DNA of 64,000 bases, from positions 231,157-295,156 of the forward strand of contig NZ_NJIG01000008.1 in NCBI RefSeq assembly GCF_002209535.1, read 5' to 3'. Both the position numbers and the translations under genes were made by a program. Below are positions 54,950 to 63,928 of the stretch, piece by piece. The DNA is from Achromobacter marplatensis (GTDB taxonomy: Bacteria > Pseudomonadota > Gammaproteobacteria > Burkholderiales > Burkholderiaceae_B). Position 1 is the first letter of the stretch. Each line of letters begins with the position of its first letter. The notes beneath the pieces were generated by a model. That model made no database searches. It was not told where the DNA came from and worked only from the letters and a program-made list of their open reading frames with translations.

Positions 54950-55091
54950 TCATTCACTCCTTCGATGTTGTTGTCTTCTAGCTTTTGCAATCGTCGCAAT
55001 CTCGGGTAGGGAGGCCCCAAATTTCGGCTCCAATCCTAAAAGATTACTTCTGCTACCGCCTATTTTTCGGCAGCCGCCTCAGAGCACAGGC

Positions 55092-55643
55092 CTATTTGAG
55101 GAGCGGTGCGAGGAACTCGACAGCCAGGCCTCCTGCCACAGCTAGGACCAGCACTCCAATTGGGCGCGTCCACCAATCTTTTGTGTTGGGCGGTGTGACG
55201 AAGATATTCTCCACGTTCATCACATCAATTTGCGTTTGAGGCTGACCGTCGATAGTGCCCCTTTGAAGCCAATGATTGTGCTTCAGCTGGCGCAGGATAG
55301 ATATCACCTCACGCCGCAATGCAACACCCCAATTTCGAAGTGCGGTAGCGCCGACGAATAGCAGAAACACCACCGCGAACGCCAGGTTTCCGTCGAGTTG
55401 GCCTGGATAGTACCGAGGCGAGAATGGTGCAAGCCATGCCGCCCCTGGAATGTTGGCGATCGCGTAAGAGCCGAGGCTTGCCATGTTGGCGCCCAATGCA
55501 CTAAAGCGATGATTGGCATACGTGGAGGACTCCGCTAGCGAAGCTAGCAAGCCGACGAGTATCAGTGCAAACAAGAACAGCTGGCCTGCCAAGCCTCCAG
55601 CGATGGCGATCTTTGCATTTTTCTTGGCTTCGTTAAGCGTCAT
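55092..55643 (-). CDS. Membrane protein of unknown function, island-borne
   Basis: A 183-residue protein with three hydrophobic segments: about 14-36 (IAGGLAGQLFLFALILVGLLASL), 86-104 (GNLAFAVVFLLFVGATAL) and 162-182 at the C-terminus. Between the second and third there is a basic, probably cytoplasmic region of about 55 residues. I do not recognise it. It lies upstream of the TIR gene on the same strand, 142 bp away, and could be its partner. Confidence 0.65.
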   Translation of the reverse strand: MTLNEAKKNAKIAIAGGLAGQLFLFALILVGLLASLAESSTYANHRFSALGANMASLGSYAIANIPGAAWLAPFSPRYYPGQLDGNLAFAVVFLLFVGATALRNWGVALRREVISILRQLKHNHWLQRGTIDGQPQTQIDVMNVENIFVTPPNTKDWWTRPIGVLVLAVAGGLAVEFLAPLLK

Positions 55644-55720
55644 AGCATTTAGTGAAAAGAGGTTGGCTGAACGGGTTGCGCTCTAGAAGGCCAGTTCGCC
55701 CTGGACCTGGCCTTGCGCTC

Positions 55721-55906
55721 CTATCGATTGCTGTTGGGAGTTACCTTGACCGGAACCCAGGCGTGGCCCGGTTTCGTGGTGGGTGGAAGAGGCCGATTGT
55801 CAGGAACAGTTGAGTAGTTTGGCTGGCGTCCGCCCCGAGGACCAACCTCTTGGAAGATGCCGCCGCTGTGACCGGTGTTTTGACCGGGCTTCTTTGGGTT
55901 TGCCAT
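55721..55906 (-). CDS. YjzC-like small protein
   Basis: A 61-residue basic protein: MANPKKPGQNTGHSGGIFQE, a GPRGG turn and a C-terminal PPTTKPGHAWVPV. The spacing of GQ, SGIF.E.GP and PP..KPGH.W resembles the YjzC family of short proteins found widely in mobile or accessory DNA. AAGGAGA precedes the ATG at 55906, which is better than the in-frame ATG at 55948. Function unknown. Confidence 0.65.
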   Translation of the reverse strand: MANPKKPGQNTGHSGGIFQEVGPRGGRQPNYSTVPDNRPLPPTTKPGHAWVPVKVTPNSNR

Positions 55907-56047
55907 TGAAATCTCCTTCATGAGAAAGGCTGATGTTTCCCGGTTCATGAGCGTCTTCGTTGAACTTTGCTCCCAAATGGGTGTATGGTTCGCACTGCTT
56001 TAACAACGCAAGACGGCATTCCGCGCCGGGTGATCGCGGTTTGCTAG

Positions 56048-56084
56048 TGCCGCTCCGGGAGTACCAGTCCTGGAGCGGCATTTT
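56048..56084 (+). terminator. Strong plus-strand terminator without a plus-strand gene
   Basis: TGCCGCTCC (56048-56056) pairs with GGAGCGGCA (56072-56080), the stem extends inward to 13 bp, and TTTT follows on the plus strand. No plus-strand gene lies upstream, so it could end a small RNA from the 55950-56045 gap. Confidence 0.5.
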
Positions 56085-56110
56085 CATTTGTGGGCTCCGA
56101 TAGGCGTCGG

Positions 56111-58336
56111 CTAGATGCCTATCGAACCGGAACGAAGAGGCAGAGAGATTCGTGGCTCCAGCGCCTGGAGACGCGAGTGCGTGCGCAGCACTTCATCGTA
56201 AAGATTGGCGTGCTTCGGCGCCTCGAGTGTTAGGACAAGCGCATAGCGGATCAGGTCAGACCCCTTCCCTGCGTTGCCTCCGCCATCCCGGGCGTTGTAG
56301 TGAATGTCAAAGCATGCGCCGTCGAGGCTGGACCCACGCATGCGTTTCGATGCATGGAGTACGGTTTCCCACTTGCCCAAGTCCTGTCGCATTTCCTGCT
56401 CGGTACGAAACACTGAGTTCGAGAAAAAGGAGGCAGTTTTTGGGCGCTCTTCTTTGCCTTTAGTGTGGTTCGGCCGGAATCGAATGCCCAAGCCCGCTTT
56501 CGTATAGGCCGCTGCGTCCTCGACATCAACAGGGCATGCATAGCAGAAGGTGGCGGTCAGGGTCACGAAGCCATTCAAGGCCGATGCTGGCAAGGGGACG
56601 GGAGCACGAAGGAATTTTCCGGGCTTAAGAAGGCCCTGATACAAGATTCGCGCCGTACCATCACCGCAGACGATGATCTCGCTCAAGTCGGCAGGTATCC
56701 TGCCCCAGCCCACTTCTTCCGGCGCAAGTTTCTGCTTGTTTTTCGCCGCGTGTATGAGCAGCGCTTTAATCGTCAGAGGGTGGACCGTCTCTCCTAGCAC
56801 CGCTCGGACCCCGACGGCCGAACGCAACGCATATGGTGCTGCGAAACTCGTCCCCATTGTCGCGGTTAGCTGAGGCCGCGGACCATCAGTGGGGACGTGA
56901 AAGTAGTCCGCAGGGCTGCCTCCAAACGCGAGGACGTCAGGTTTGATACGGCCGGGCGTTCGGCCAGGTCCCTGTGCGCTGTAAAAGGCGCGAGTCCACT
57001 CCTCGGAGCGCAGGCCGGCGGCGCCGACGCAAAGCGCGTTGACGCTGTCTCCGGGGACTTGAACGCGGTGTAGGTCAGCGGCCTGATCATTGTTTCCATT
57101 GTTGCCTGCGGCCACCGTCATCAAAGTTTCGCCATCGCTTAACAACGTGTCCAGAACCGCCGTCCACGAATGGACGTCATCATCATCGGTAGGCAGGTCG
57201 GGCCCTAAGCTCAGGTTAATAAATTGGTATTGCCGAGACAGCAGAATGTCTTCAACGTGCGTGAGCGTGCGGTACAGCTCGAACGGATCCTCGTTGTCTG
57301 ACTGCGTGTCAAGAATCCTGTGGTGATCAACAGCGGCGTAGGGGCGAGCGGCTTCGGTGCCTGGCTGGATGGCGCCGAACAAGAAGGCGGACGTTACCCC
57401 TAGTCCGTGCGAGTTGTAGTCGGGCACATCGTCGGCTTCCTCGTCGGATTTTCTGTACGTTCGCACGAATGGCTCTAGAACATGCTGGCTTGGCAGCCCG
57501 CCATCGAGAATCGCTACCGACGGTTCATCGGATAGAGGAGATGCGTTTGGAAGTTGAAATCCGATCGACACGAGATTCCCCCGGACGACAGGCCGCGCGC
57601 CGCGTAGCTCTGGCATCGTGCGTACTGCGCGCACAAGGCTGAATTGCGAGAGTGCGCTGATGTTGGAAGCATCCCCGGTTACGGGTAGGAACAGCATCCT
57701 GCCAGCGAGGAATTGAAGATCCTCCTTCACTTCGAACCCTAGTTCGGCGGCGAAGCTGGAGAACATCATTTGCAGTTCATCCGGGCTGCGGTCAGGAAGC
57801 TGGTGCAGTGCGACCTCGAACACGGCTGCATCCGCTTCGATCTTGCCGCGGATGCGATCCAGACCCGTCATCGGGGAGAATTCCTCGATCTCGATCAGCT
57901 GCTCCGCAGCCTTGGTGAACTCTGATAGTTCCTTGGCTAAACTAGGTAGGCGTGTAAAGGCGGAGCGGGATCCCGCTACGAAAAGCTGGGTACTGTCGCA
58001 TTCGGCCGGCGCGGTCTTGCGCACGTCCCTTCGCGGACGGACCCTCACATTTCTGCTGCCGACCGCCGTGAGGTTGGCCGCTCGCAGCAACTCCTTCGGA
58101 AAGAACATCTTTGCGATGTACGCCGGGTGGATGTCCAGTTTGGCCACTGCGACATCGTCGGGACATGCTTTCGCCGGCAGTTTCTGCATCTCCAGGGCCG
58201 TGTTCATCAACCTCGGCACCAAGTACTCTTTGGCTTCGGCTACGGTGTACGGATGCGCCTTGTCGGGGCGAATCGGCGGCGGAGGGATGTCATAAGTCAG
58301 TAGTTCGCCCTTCCCAATCAAAAAGCGCGTCGCCAT
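56111..58336 (-). CDS. Subtilisin-like serine protease (IetS-like)
   Basis: A 741-residue S8-family protease without signal peptide, so cytoplasmic. The catalytic triad is visible: Asp278 in VAILDGG, His310 in NSHGLGV and Ser497 in MGTSFAAP, with the oxyanion-hole Asn412 in AAGNNGN. About 270 residues come before the catalytic domain and about 200 after it, larger than digestive subtilases. It lies 2 bp downstream of an AAA+ ATPase gene. Such an ATPase/subtilase pair is the IetAS arrangement, known from plasmid stability in Agrobacterium and listed among anti-phage systems. A hairpin (CGATAGGC with GCCTATCG, 56098-56124) spans the stop. Confidence 0.85.
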   Translation of the reverse strand: MATRFLIGKGELLTYDIPPPPIRPDKAHPYTVAEAKEYLVPRLMNTALEMQKLPAKACPDDVAVAKLDIHPAYIAKMFFPKELLRAANLTAVGSRNVRVRPRRDVRKTAPAECDSTQLFVAGSRSAFTRLPSLAKELSEFTKAAEQLIEIEEFSPMTGLDRIRGKIEADAAVFEVALHQLPDRSPDELQMMFSSFAAELGFEVKEDLQFLAGRMLFLPVTGDASNISALSQFSLVRAVRTMPELRGARPVVRGNLVSIGFQLPNASPLSDEPSVAILDGGLPSQHVLEPFVRTYRKSDEEADDVPDYNSHGLGVTSAFLFGAIQPGTEAARPYAAVDHHRILDTQSDNEDPFELYRTLTHVEDILLSRQYQFINLSLGPDLPTDDDDVHSWTAVLDTLLSDGETLMTVAAGNNGNNDQAADLHRVQVPGDSVNALCVGAAGLRSEEWTRAFYSAQGPGRTPGRIKPDVLAFGGSPADYFHVPTDGPRPQLTATMGTSFAAPYALRSAVGVRAVLGETVHPLTIKALLIHAAKNKQKLAPEEVGWGRIPADLSEIIVCGDGTARILYQGLLKPGKFLRAPVPLPASALNGFVTLTATFCYACPVDVEDAAAYTKAGLGIRFRPNHTKGKEERPKTASFFSNSVFRTEQEMRQDLGKWETVLHASKRMRGSSLDGACFDIHYNARDGGGNAGKGSDLIRYALVLTLEAPKHANLYDEVLRTHSRLQALEPRISLPLRSGSIGI

Positions 58337-58338
58337 TC

Positions 58339-59511
58339 TCAGCTCTCCTTACGTCCGCCACGTCCCTTGATCGGCGACGGGCCTGCGTACTTACGAATCG
58401 TGTCTCGGGAAATTCCCGTCAGTTCCATAATCTTGTTGTGCGAGAGCATTTCGCTCCGGGCCAGTTCGATGGCCAGTACTTGTCGTTGCGCCTTGTCCAT
58501 GCGGTCAATGTGTTGCTCGGCAAAATTCATGACAGCTTGCACAGCTGGGATGTCATCGAGAAGAACTTGACGGCGCATCGCCGTCACTGCGCGCTCGACG
58601 TCAGAAAGCGATGCCCCCTGTAAGGCAGCGGTCAGTGGGCTGACCAGCGCCGAGAATTGCGAATAGTCGGCACCGAGAAACCTGCGAATTCCCAGTTCGA
58701 CTGCGTCGATGCTGGGTGCGTCGAAGGTAAGGATCGCATCGAAGCGTCGCCATAGGGCGGGATCGATGAGTTCAGGGTGATTGGTCGCGGCCAACAAGAG
58801 GCCGGTATCAGGCCAGGCGTCTACCTCTTGCAAAATCGCGGTCACGAGGCGCTTGAGTTCTCCAACGTCTGATTCATCGCTCCGGCGTTTGGCAATCGCG
58901 TCGATTTCATCTAATAGCAACACCGCATTGTTGGACTTCGCATGTTCGAAGACCGCGCGCAAATTGCTCCCCGTCTTGCCTAACAAGCTGCTCATCACGG
59001 TCGTCAGATCAAGAACCCATAGGGGCTTCTCGAGCTGGTGAGCGATCCAGCGTGCAGATAGCGTTTTGCCCACGCCGGGGGGGCCGACCAGGATCGCGGA
59101 TCTCGATGGGCTGATGCCATGAGCAGCAAGCTTCGCGATCTCCAAGCGCTCTCGGATCAGTGTGGTTACTTCTCGAGAGAGCGTCGCTGGCAACAAAGGT
59201 TCGTCCAGACCGCCGTCGCGGTCGTCAAACACTCGGAGCAACGACATGCGGGTGTCAGCGTCCACTGGCAGCGCATGCTCAAGCGCAGGGGGGGCGCGTC
59301 TTAACGCCGCAGCGCCCGCTGCTCGGGTGTGGGTGCTCTTGAGCAAGGCATTAAGCCGTTCGGAAAGGCTAGGTAATCGGCTGCGGTACTTTCTGACGAA
59401 TTTCGCGAGCAACAGACGAACGTCCTCCTGCGCTCCGGAAGCGGCGAGGCGGGCTAAATTGGCGAAATCATCTTCGAGATATTTGATTTCTTCAGGGTTC
59501 ACGTATTTCAA
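58339..59511 (-). CDS. AAA+ ATPase with C-terminal HTH (IetA-like)
   Basis: A 390-residue protein. After an N-terminal helical part (1-110) comes the AAA+ domain: Walker A VGPPGVGKT (142-150), Walker B LLLDE (198-202), a sensor-1 Asn in ATNHPELID (244) and an Arg pair (255-256). The C-terminus (about 350-380) reads SHNKIMELTGISRDTIRKYAG, a helix-turn-helix pattern followed by a basic tail. It precedes the subtilase gene by 2 bp and is divergent from the KAP NTPase. It probably controls or feeds substrates to the protease; the HTH suggests it may bind its own promoter. Confidence 0.85.
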   Translation of the reverse strand: MKYVNPEEIKYLEDDFANLARLAASGAQEDVRLLLAKFVRKYRSRLPSLSERLNALLKSTHTRAAGAAALRRAPPALEHALPVDADTRMSLLRVFDDRDGGLDEPLLPATLSREVTTLIRERLEIAKLAAHGISPSRSAILVGPPGVGKTLSARWIAHQLEKPLWVLDLTTVMSSLLGKTGSNLRAVFEHAKSNNAVLLLDEIDAIAKRRSDESDVGELKRLVTAILQEVDAWPDTGLLLAATNHPELIDPALWRRFDAILTFDAPSIDAVELGIRRFLGADYSQFSALVSPLTAALQGASLSDVERAVTAMRRQVLLDDIPAVQAVMNFAEQHIDRMDKAQRQVLAIELARSEMLSHNKIMELTGISRDTIRKYAGPSPIKGRGGRKES

Positions 59512-59572
59512 GCCTAAAAAGCGGTGGTGATCACAATCATCAATTGGCGAATTGTACAGATAAATTGACGAA
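59457..59572. promoter_or_regulatory. Three AATTGRCGAA repeats at the divergent promoter
   Basis: AATTGGCGAA occurs at 59457-59466 (inside the start of the ATPase gene) and 59542-59551, and AATTGACGAA at 59563-59572. The middle copy forms the inverted repeat CAATT-GGCG-AATTG. They lie in the AT-rich space between the ATPase and KAP genes and could be operator sites for either. Confidence 0.45.
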
Positions 59573-59702
59573 ATAAAAGAAAAAGTTGCGGTGATGGCGT
59601 TGGGTATCTTCTGGCATCTGTTGTCTTGGAAATGGTAAAAATACGTATCAAAATTTTGGGCTGTGTGTTGTCAGCCTTTCCAGTTATTCGGAGATAGAAA
59701 AG

Positions 59703-62048
59703 GTGCGAACAATGGGGGGGTGGGTTTGCGCGTTCAGGCAACGTTGTGGGTGGAACAAAACGGGGTCAAAGGCAGAGCGCTTGGAGAGCCAACGCGACAC
59801 CGACATAGGCACGGATGTGCCAATTCGGACTTCCTCTGAGGATCGATTACGCCGCTCGGACTATGCCAAGCGCATTGCCACTGTTCTGGCGGAACTAAGT
59901 CCGAGCGAAGGCAGAGTATTTGCGATACGCGGGGGCTGGGGGTACGGCAAGTCTTCGCTTAAGAACTTAATAATTGAACAGTTGGATGACCCGCAGAACG
60001 CAGTAGACCGTCTGGATTTCAATCCATGGCAATGGGGAGGCGGAGATTCGATCGCGCGCGCGCTGTTCAGCCAGATTGCTGATCGGTTGGGTGGCGAACA
60101 TTCCACGAAGGCTCTTGACCGCGCTGATGCCTTGCGCCGCTATGGTGCAATTCTTACCGGAGTGGCCGCGCCGATAAAGAGCGCCAGCAACTCAACTTTG
60201 ATCAGCACGGCTTTGACGAGTGCATCGGTCGTCGCGATTGGAACGGCAGTGGGGTTCAGTCTGCCGTCGGCCGCCGTCCTAGCTTCCGGGTTGGCTGCTA
60301 TCGCGTTCGCTGCACCTCTTGTGGGGAGGGTTCTCGCCTACTTTGGGCGTGATCGTCGCGGTGAATCGCTTGATCAGGTGCGGGAGGCGCTTGAGAGGCA
60401 ACTTCGAGATCTTGATCGGCCATTGATTGTTTTTGTTGATGACATCGATAGGCTTGAGCCTGAACAAATTAGGATGCTCCTTCGGCAGGTAAAAGCGAAT
60501 GCCAATCTGCCCAATATTGTCTTTGTGCTCCTTTTTCAACCAAGTATCGTTGAAGCGGCTCTTAAGGACATAGCTGGTGGCGATGGCCGCGCTTTCCTTG
60601 AGAAGATTGTGCAGACGAATTTCGACTTGCCAGCAGTTCCAGTGTCCACCGTTCACCGACTGTTCGGCGAGACTCTCGGAGTTTTAGCTGGAGCTCATGC
60701 GACGGAGCAGAACGGTTTTTCCGAGACTCGATGGGGAAACGTCTTCATAGGGTCCATCCAACCACTATTGAGCAACATGAGGGACGCGCGGCGGCTTCTG
60801 TCGTCCATATCGGTTCACCTGCCAATGCATATGGCTGACGATGTGTTCGAAGTCAACCTCGTGGATTTCTTGCTTCTGGAGGCGATTCGGGTCGCAGAAC
60901 CGAACGTTCACGGCGCGCTATTCCGGGAAAGAGACTTAGTGCTTCAACTACGAGGGAGAATGGATGATCGTCAGCGAGATCAAACACGGGCCGCAGTGGA
61001 AAATCTGCTGGAGTCTGCTTCTTTGGCAAGGCGAGAAGCCACCCGGGATGCTCTTGTAGAGCTGTTTCCTCAACTGGCCAGGTTCTTTGGCGGAGTGAGC
61101 TACGGGGCGGATTTTCACGCGATGTGGCTCGCAGAGAAGCGCGTGTGCTCGCCCCGCTACTTTGCTCGCTACTTCGAACTACAGACGGCCGCTGGCGAGG
61201 TGTCAGAGCGACGGTTCGTCTTGTTTCTTGAAAGTACGGAGTCAGATGAGCGACTCGCTCAGGTCATAGAGGGGCTTGGGCGTGATGACTTGCTGAGTTC
61301 GCTAGTCAAGCGCCTTGATGAGTCCGTTGATCGCTTGCCGATCGAGAACGCGGCTGTTCTGCTTCCCGCGATGTTCTCCCTCGCACAAAAATTTGCAGGG
61401 CAGCCCGTTGGAGACGCGTTCAGCTCACCTTGGATCTCGGCCTGGAGAGCAACGAATTGGTACTTAAAGCGCATTCCTCAAGAACAGCGGGCAGAGCGCG
61501 CGCTCGCTGCCCTGGAGCGCTCTGGGGCGTTGTCGGTAGGGGCCGTGCTGATTCATCTTAGTGATCCCGCGGATCTGCCGGAGGAGCGTCGTGCTGGTTT
61601 TGCCCCAGCCTTGAATGCTGAGGGACTCGAGGGCATGAAGGCGGTATGGCTTCGACTGATCACAGATCGCGCGGCGCGGGGCGAAGAACTCCTAAGCGAT
61701 CTCGACCTTTTCTCGCATCTCTCTCGATGGGCGAAATTCGAGGGGTCTTTGGATGTACCAAAGGCATGGGTTGCTGAGAGAATTCGGACTGATGCGGGGT
61801 TCGCGGCCGTCGTGTCGAGAATGGCCACGCGTGGGACATCGCATACCCATGGCGATAGAGTGTCCACCTCGCATATCCGATTCAATCGTTCAACCGTTGA
61901 GGACTTCATAGGCATCGAGGCAGCCAATACTCGCATTCAATCAATTGATTTTGCCGCGTTTGCAGAGAATCAAATCGAGCTGGAAAAACTGAAGATATCC
62001 CTGGAGTCTTGGCTCGGGCTCCGTGAACCGGACCCGTTCGATCTCTAG
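59703..62048 (+). CDS. KAP-family P-loop NTPase
   Basis: A 781-residue KAP NTPase. It has DRLRRSDYAKRIATVL before the Walker A GGWGYGKSS (77-85), FNPWQW, two hydrophobic segments (about 164-187 and 188-211) inserted between Walker A and B, and Walker B LIVFVDDIDRLE (241-252), all typical of the family (for example F-plasmid PifA). The remaining 500 residues have no motif I can name. The two inserted segments imply an inner-membrane location. The GTG at 59703 has GGAG about ten bases upstream; a start a little further in (near residue 28) would also fit. It is divergent from the IetAS-like pair. Confidence 0.82.
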   Translation: MRTMGGWVCAFRQRCGWNKTGSKAERLESQRDTDIGTDVPIRTSSEDRLRRSDYAKRIATVLAELSPSEGRVFAIRGGWGYGKSSLKNLIIEQLDDPQNAVDRLDFNPWQWGGGDSIARALFSQIADRLGGEHSTKALDRADALRRYGAILTGVAAPIKSASNSTLISTALTSASVVAIGTAVGFSLPSAAVLASGLAAIAFAAPLVGRVLAYFGRDRRGESLDQVREALERQLRDLDRPLIVFVDDIDRLEPEQIRMLLRQVKANANLPNIVFVLLFQPSIVEAALKDIAGGDGRAFLEKIVQTNFDLPAVPVSTVHRLFGETLGVLAGAHATEQNGFSETRWGNVFIGSIQPLLSNMRDARRLLSSISVHLPMHMADDVFEVNLVDFLLLEAIRVAEPNVHGALFRERDLVLQLRGRMDDRQRDQTRAAVENLLESASLARREATRDALVELFPQLARFFGGVSYGADFHAMWLAEKRVCSPRYFARYFELQTAAGEVSERRFVLFLESTESDERLAQVIEGLGRDDLLSSLVKRLDESVDRLPIENAAVLLPAMFSLAQKFAGQPVGDAFSSPWISAWRATNWYLKRIPQEQRAERALAALERSGALSVGAVLIHLSDPADLPEERRAGFAPALNAEGLEGMKAVWLRLITDRAARGEELLSDLDLFSHLSRWAKFEGSLDVPKAWVAERIRTDAGFAAVVSRMATRGTSHTHGDRVSTSHIRFNRSTVEDFIGIEAANTRIQSIDFAAFAENQIELEKLKISLESWLGLREPDPFDL

Positions 62049-62269
62049 TTGGGTATTTTCTCAATCTGGTGCCGGTGCGCGTCGAACGTGTCTAATTCAA
62101 GGGATTTGACGTGGCCGTTGCGTTGAGCGGGCCTAATGTGGCAAGGCAACCTCGCGTTAGCATTTAGGAGAGAATTCGAATATGCACCCCGCAAAGTATT
62201 TGAGGCATTGGTAGGAAAAGAACCATTCCAAGATTTGGCATACGTCGGCTGATGTTTCTTCACATATTG

Positions 62270-62566
62270 GACAGTGCAAAACTGGGAAGAGGCGATTTGT
62301 GGATCGAAGCGGAACAGTCCGATATATTTGTCCGGAACGCGCCCAGGTTTGCGCGTGTGCGCGCCAATGGGAACGACGTCGCAGGGAGACCGATCATTCC
62401 AGGGTAGCCGGTCTAAATGAGACCAGTGGTGGTGTCTTGCTTCTTTCCGTTCACCGACGATTGCGCGCGGATAGGGGGAGGTCGAGACAGCGCAGATGAG
62501 CAAATCATACGACTCGAAGAAGTTGCGCCAGTCTCGCTTCAGAAGCTTTCGCTGAACAATGTGCAC
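62270..62566 (-). pseudogene. Amidase family remnant
   Basis: The minus strand holds the end of an amidase-signature protein broken into frames. One frame, starting at 62566, has DWRNFFESYDLLIC, the usual W..FF..YD segment. Another frame holds VNGKKQD (about 62436-62456) and PGMIGLPATSFPL (about 62365-62404), the family's GMxGLPATSxPLG block. Stops and shifts separate them, so the apparent 173-residue frame 62045-62566 is not a gene. The rest of 62049-62746 shows nothing coding. Confidence 0.5.
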
Positions 62567-62746
62567 TTGCCAAACCCGAAACGTGATCGTGCTGCTTCGA
62601 CACGCCCCAGCACTATAGCTCGTGTCTTTATCCTAAAGCGTAGTCGCGATTTCCTGCTTTCTCGCGAACGCAATGTGGTCCAGCCACACACCATTAGCGG
62701 AGCGGAGCAGGTGAAAGGTGGCTATCCGGAAGAGCCGGCGAAATGC

Positions 62747-63904
62747 CTAGCGGAATGGTGTGACCAGGCTTGTGCCATTCTTGTAACCGTAAAGCACTTT
62801 GTATGGAGGGCTCTCCGCGTCGAAAAGCACATTCTCGCTGGTGTGGGCTCTCCGCCGCAGTTCGAGCAGCTGATCATAGTACTCCGCGATTGATGCCTGA
62901 ATGCCTCGGTCAAGCAGCACCGACGAGCTCAACAGCCGGAGACGTTGCAGCAGCGATGCGTGTCTGCCAAACAGCTTGATCGCACCGTGCGAGATCAGCA
63001 TTCTTGGACTGACATCATCACGGTCTCGGGCTTCAACGAGGTCGCGACCGCGCCGCAGAAATCCTGGGTGCGCGGTGTCATCGAGAACTTCTTCCAACGA
63101 GCGGTCAAAGGCTAGAAGTTGGCGCCTCAACTGGCCCAGCGCAACGGTAAGATGTACCAATTGTTCCACCGGCGACGGAAGTGCGGGTGCCGATGGGCGC
63201 GGGTTCGACTCTGCGTTAAACCATTGCACGGAGACTGGTTGCGTGATCGTCGACGCGCCCGCCGGCAGGTACGTGTACGCCAGCAGATGCCGAGGCTTGA
63301 CCGCACCGAGCGTCGCGTTAATTGACTGCGTCTTGTTAGGGCCGTACCCCCGTGGCTTTGCCTGATACCGGCCGGAAACGCCTTTTATTTCGTAAAAAGC
63401 TAGCCCGCCATTCATGTGGGTCATCAGGTAGTCTGGCGCCAGCCCCTGCCATCGGTTAATCCAGGGGCCATAGTGTGCCGGCCAAAGCACGTCAAAGTCT
63501 CGTCGAGAAACGAAGTCCACGTAACCGTTCTCTAACGCCGCGGCAAGCGCAATCGGGACCGACAGCAGCTCGCCGAATGATTTGCGCTGATGCGGCGGCG
63601 ACGTTGCCATTGGGGCGGTGACAAACAGCTTGCCAGTGACGGGATGACGCTCGAGCAGCATTTCCAACAAGTTCTGATACAGCGCAATAGGCATCTCATT
63701 CTTGGTGCCGTCAGCAGCCATGCATGCAGTGATTGCGTCGCGAGTAACGCTCAGGCTTCTAGCCGGGGCCCCTTGGTTTTTGGGGTGTGCGAACCACTGG
63801 TCCCATTTCGTTGTCACCAAGCGGCGGGCACTTGCTTCGGTCTTCGAATTGAACGCCAAGGTCGACGGTGGAGGTCTTGGAGCGTAAGCGCCCGGCGAAC
63901 ACAT
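62747..63904 (-). CDS. Candidate PD-(D/E)XK nuclease
   Basis: A 385-residue protein with APDYL (Asp158) followed by AFYEIKG (Glu172 and Lys174), the core of the PD-(D/E)XK nuclease fold, preceded by a possible helix Glu (SFGELL, Glu112). The C-terminal part is helical with many Leu/Arg. No other domain is recognised and I cannot name the family. The ATG at 63904 gives an N-terminus rich in Pro; the true start may be further in. The IS end lies 25 bp upstream of this ATG and probably replaced the promoter. Confidence 0.6.
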   Translation of the reverse strand: MCSPGAYAPRPPPSTLAFNSKTEASARRLVTTKWDQWFAHPKNQGAPARSLSVTRDAITACMAADGTKNEMPIALYQNLLEMLLERHPVTGKLFVTAPMATSPPHQRKSFGELLSVPIALAAALENGYVDFVSRRDFDVLWPAHYGPWINRWQGLAPDYLMTHMNGGLAFYEIKGVSGRYQAKPRGYGPNKTQSINATLGAVKPRHLLAYTYLPAGASTITQPVSVQWFNAESNPRPSAPALPSPVEQLVHLTVALGQLRRQLLAFDRSLEEVLDDTAHPGFLRRGRDLVEARDRDDVSPRMLISHGAIKLFGRHASLLQRLRLLSSSVLLDRGIQASIAEYYDQLLELRRRAHTSENVLFDAESPPYKVLYGYKNGTSLVTPFR

Positions 63905-63928
63905 ATTGAGCGCGTGCGTTGTCCTCGA

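Noticed and set aside
54562..55020. Second minus-strand frame overlapping the TIR gene
   Set aside because: It shares DNA with the Gly-rich linker region, has no motif and no good ribosome-binding site.
62045..62566. A 173-residue open frame as an intact gene
   Set aside because: Only its first part resembles amidases; the matching continuation is in another frame and the rest is not protein-like.
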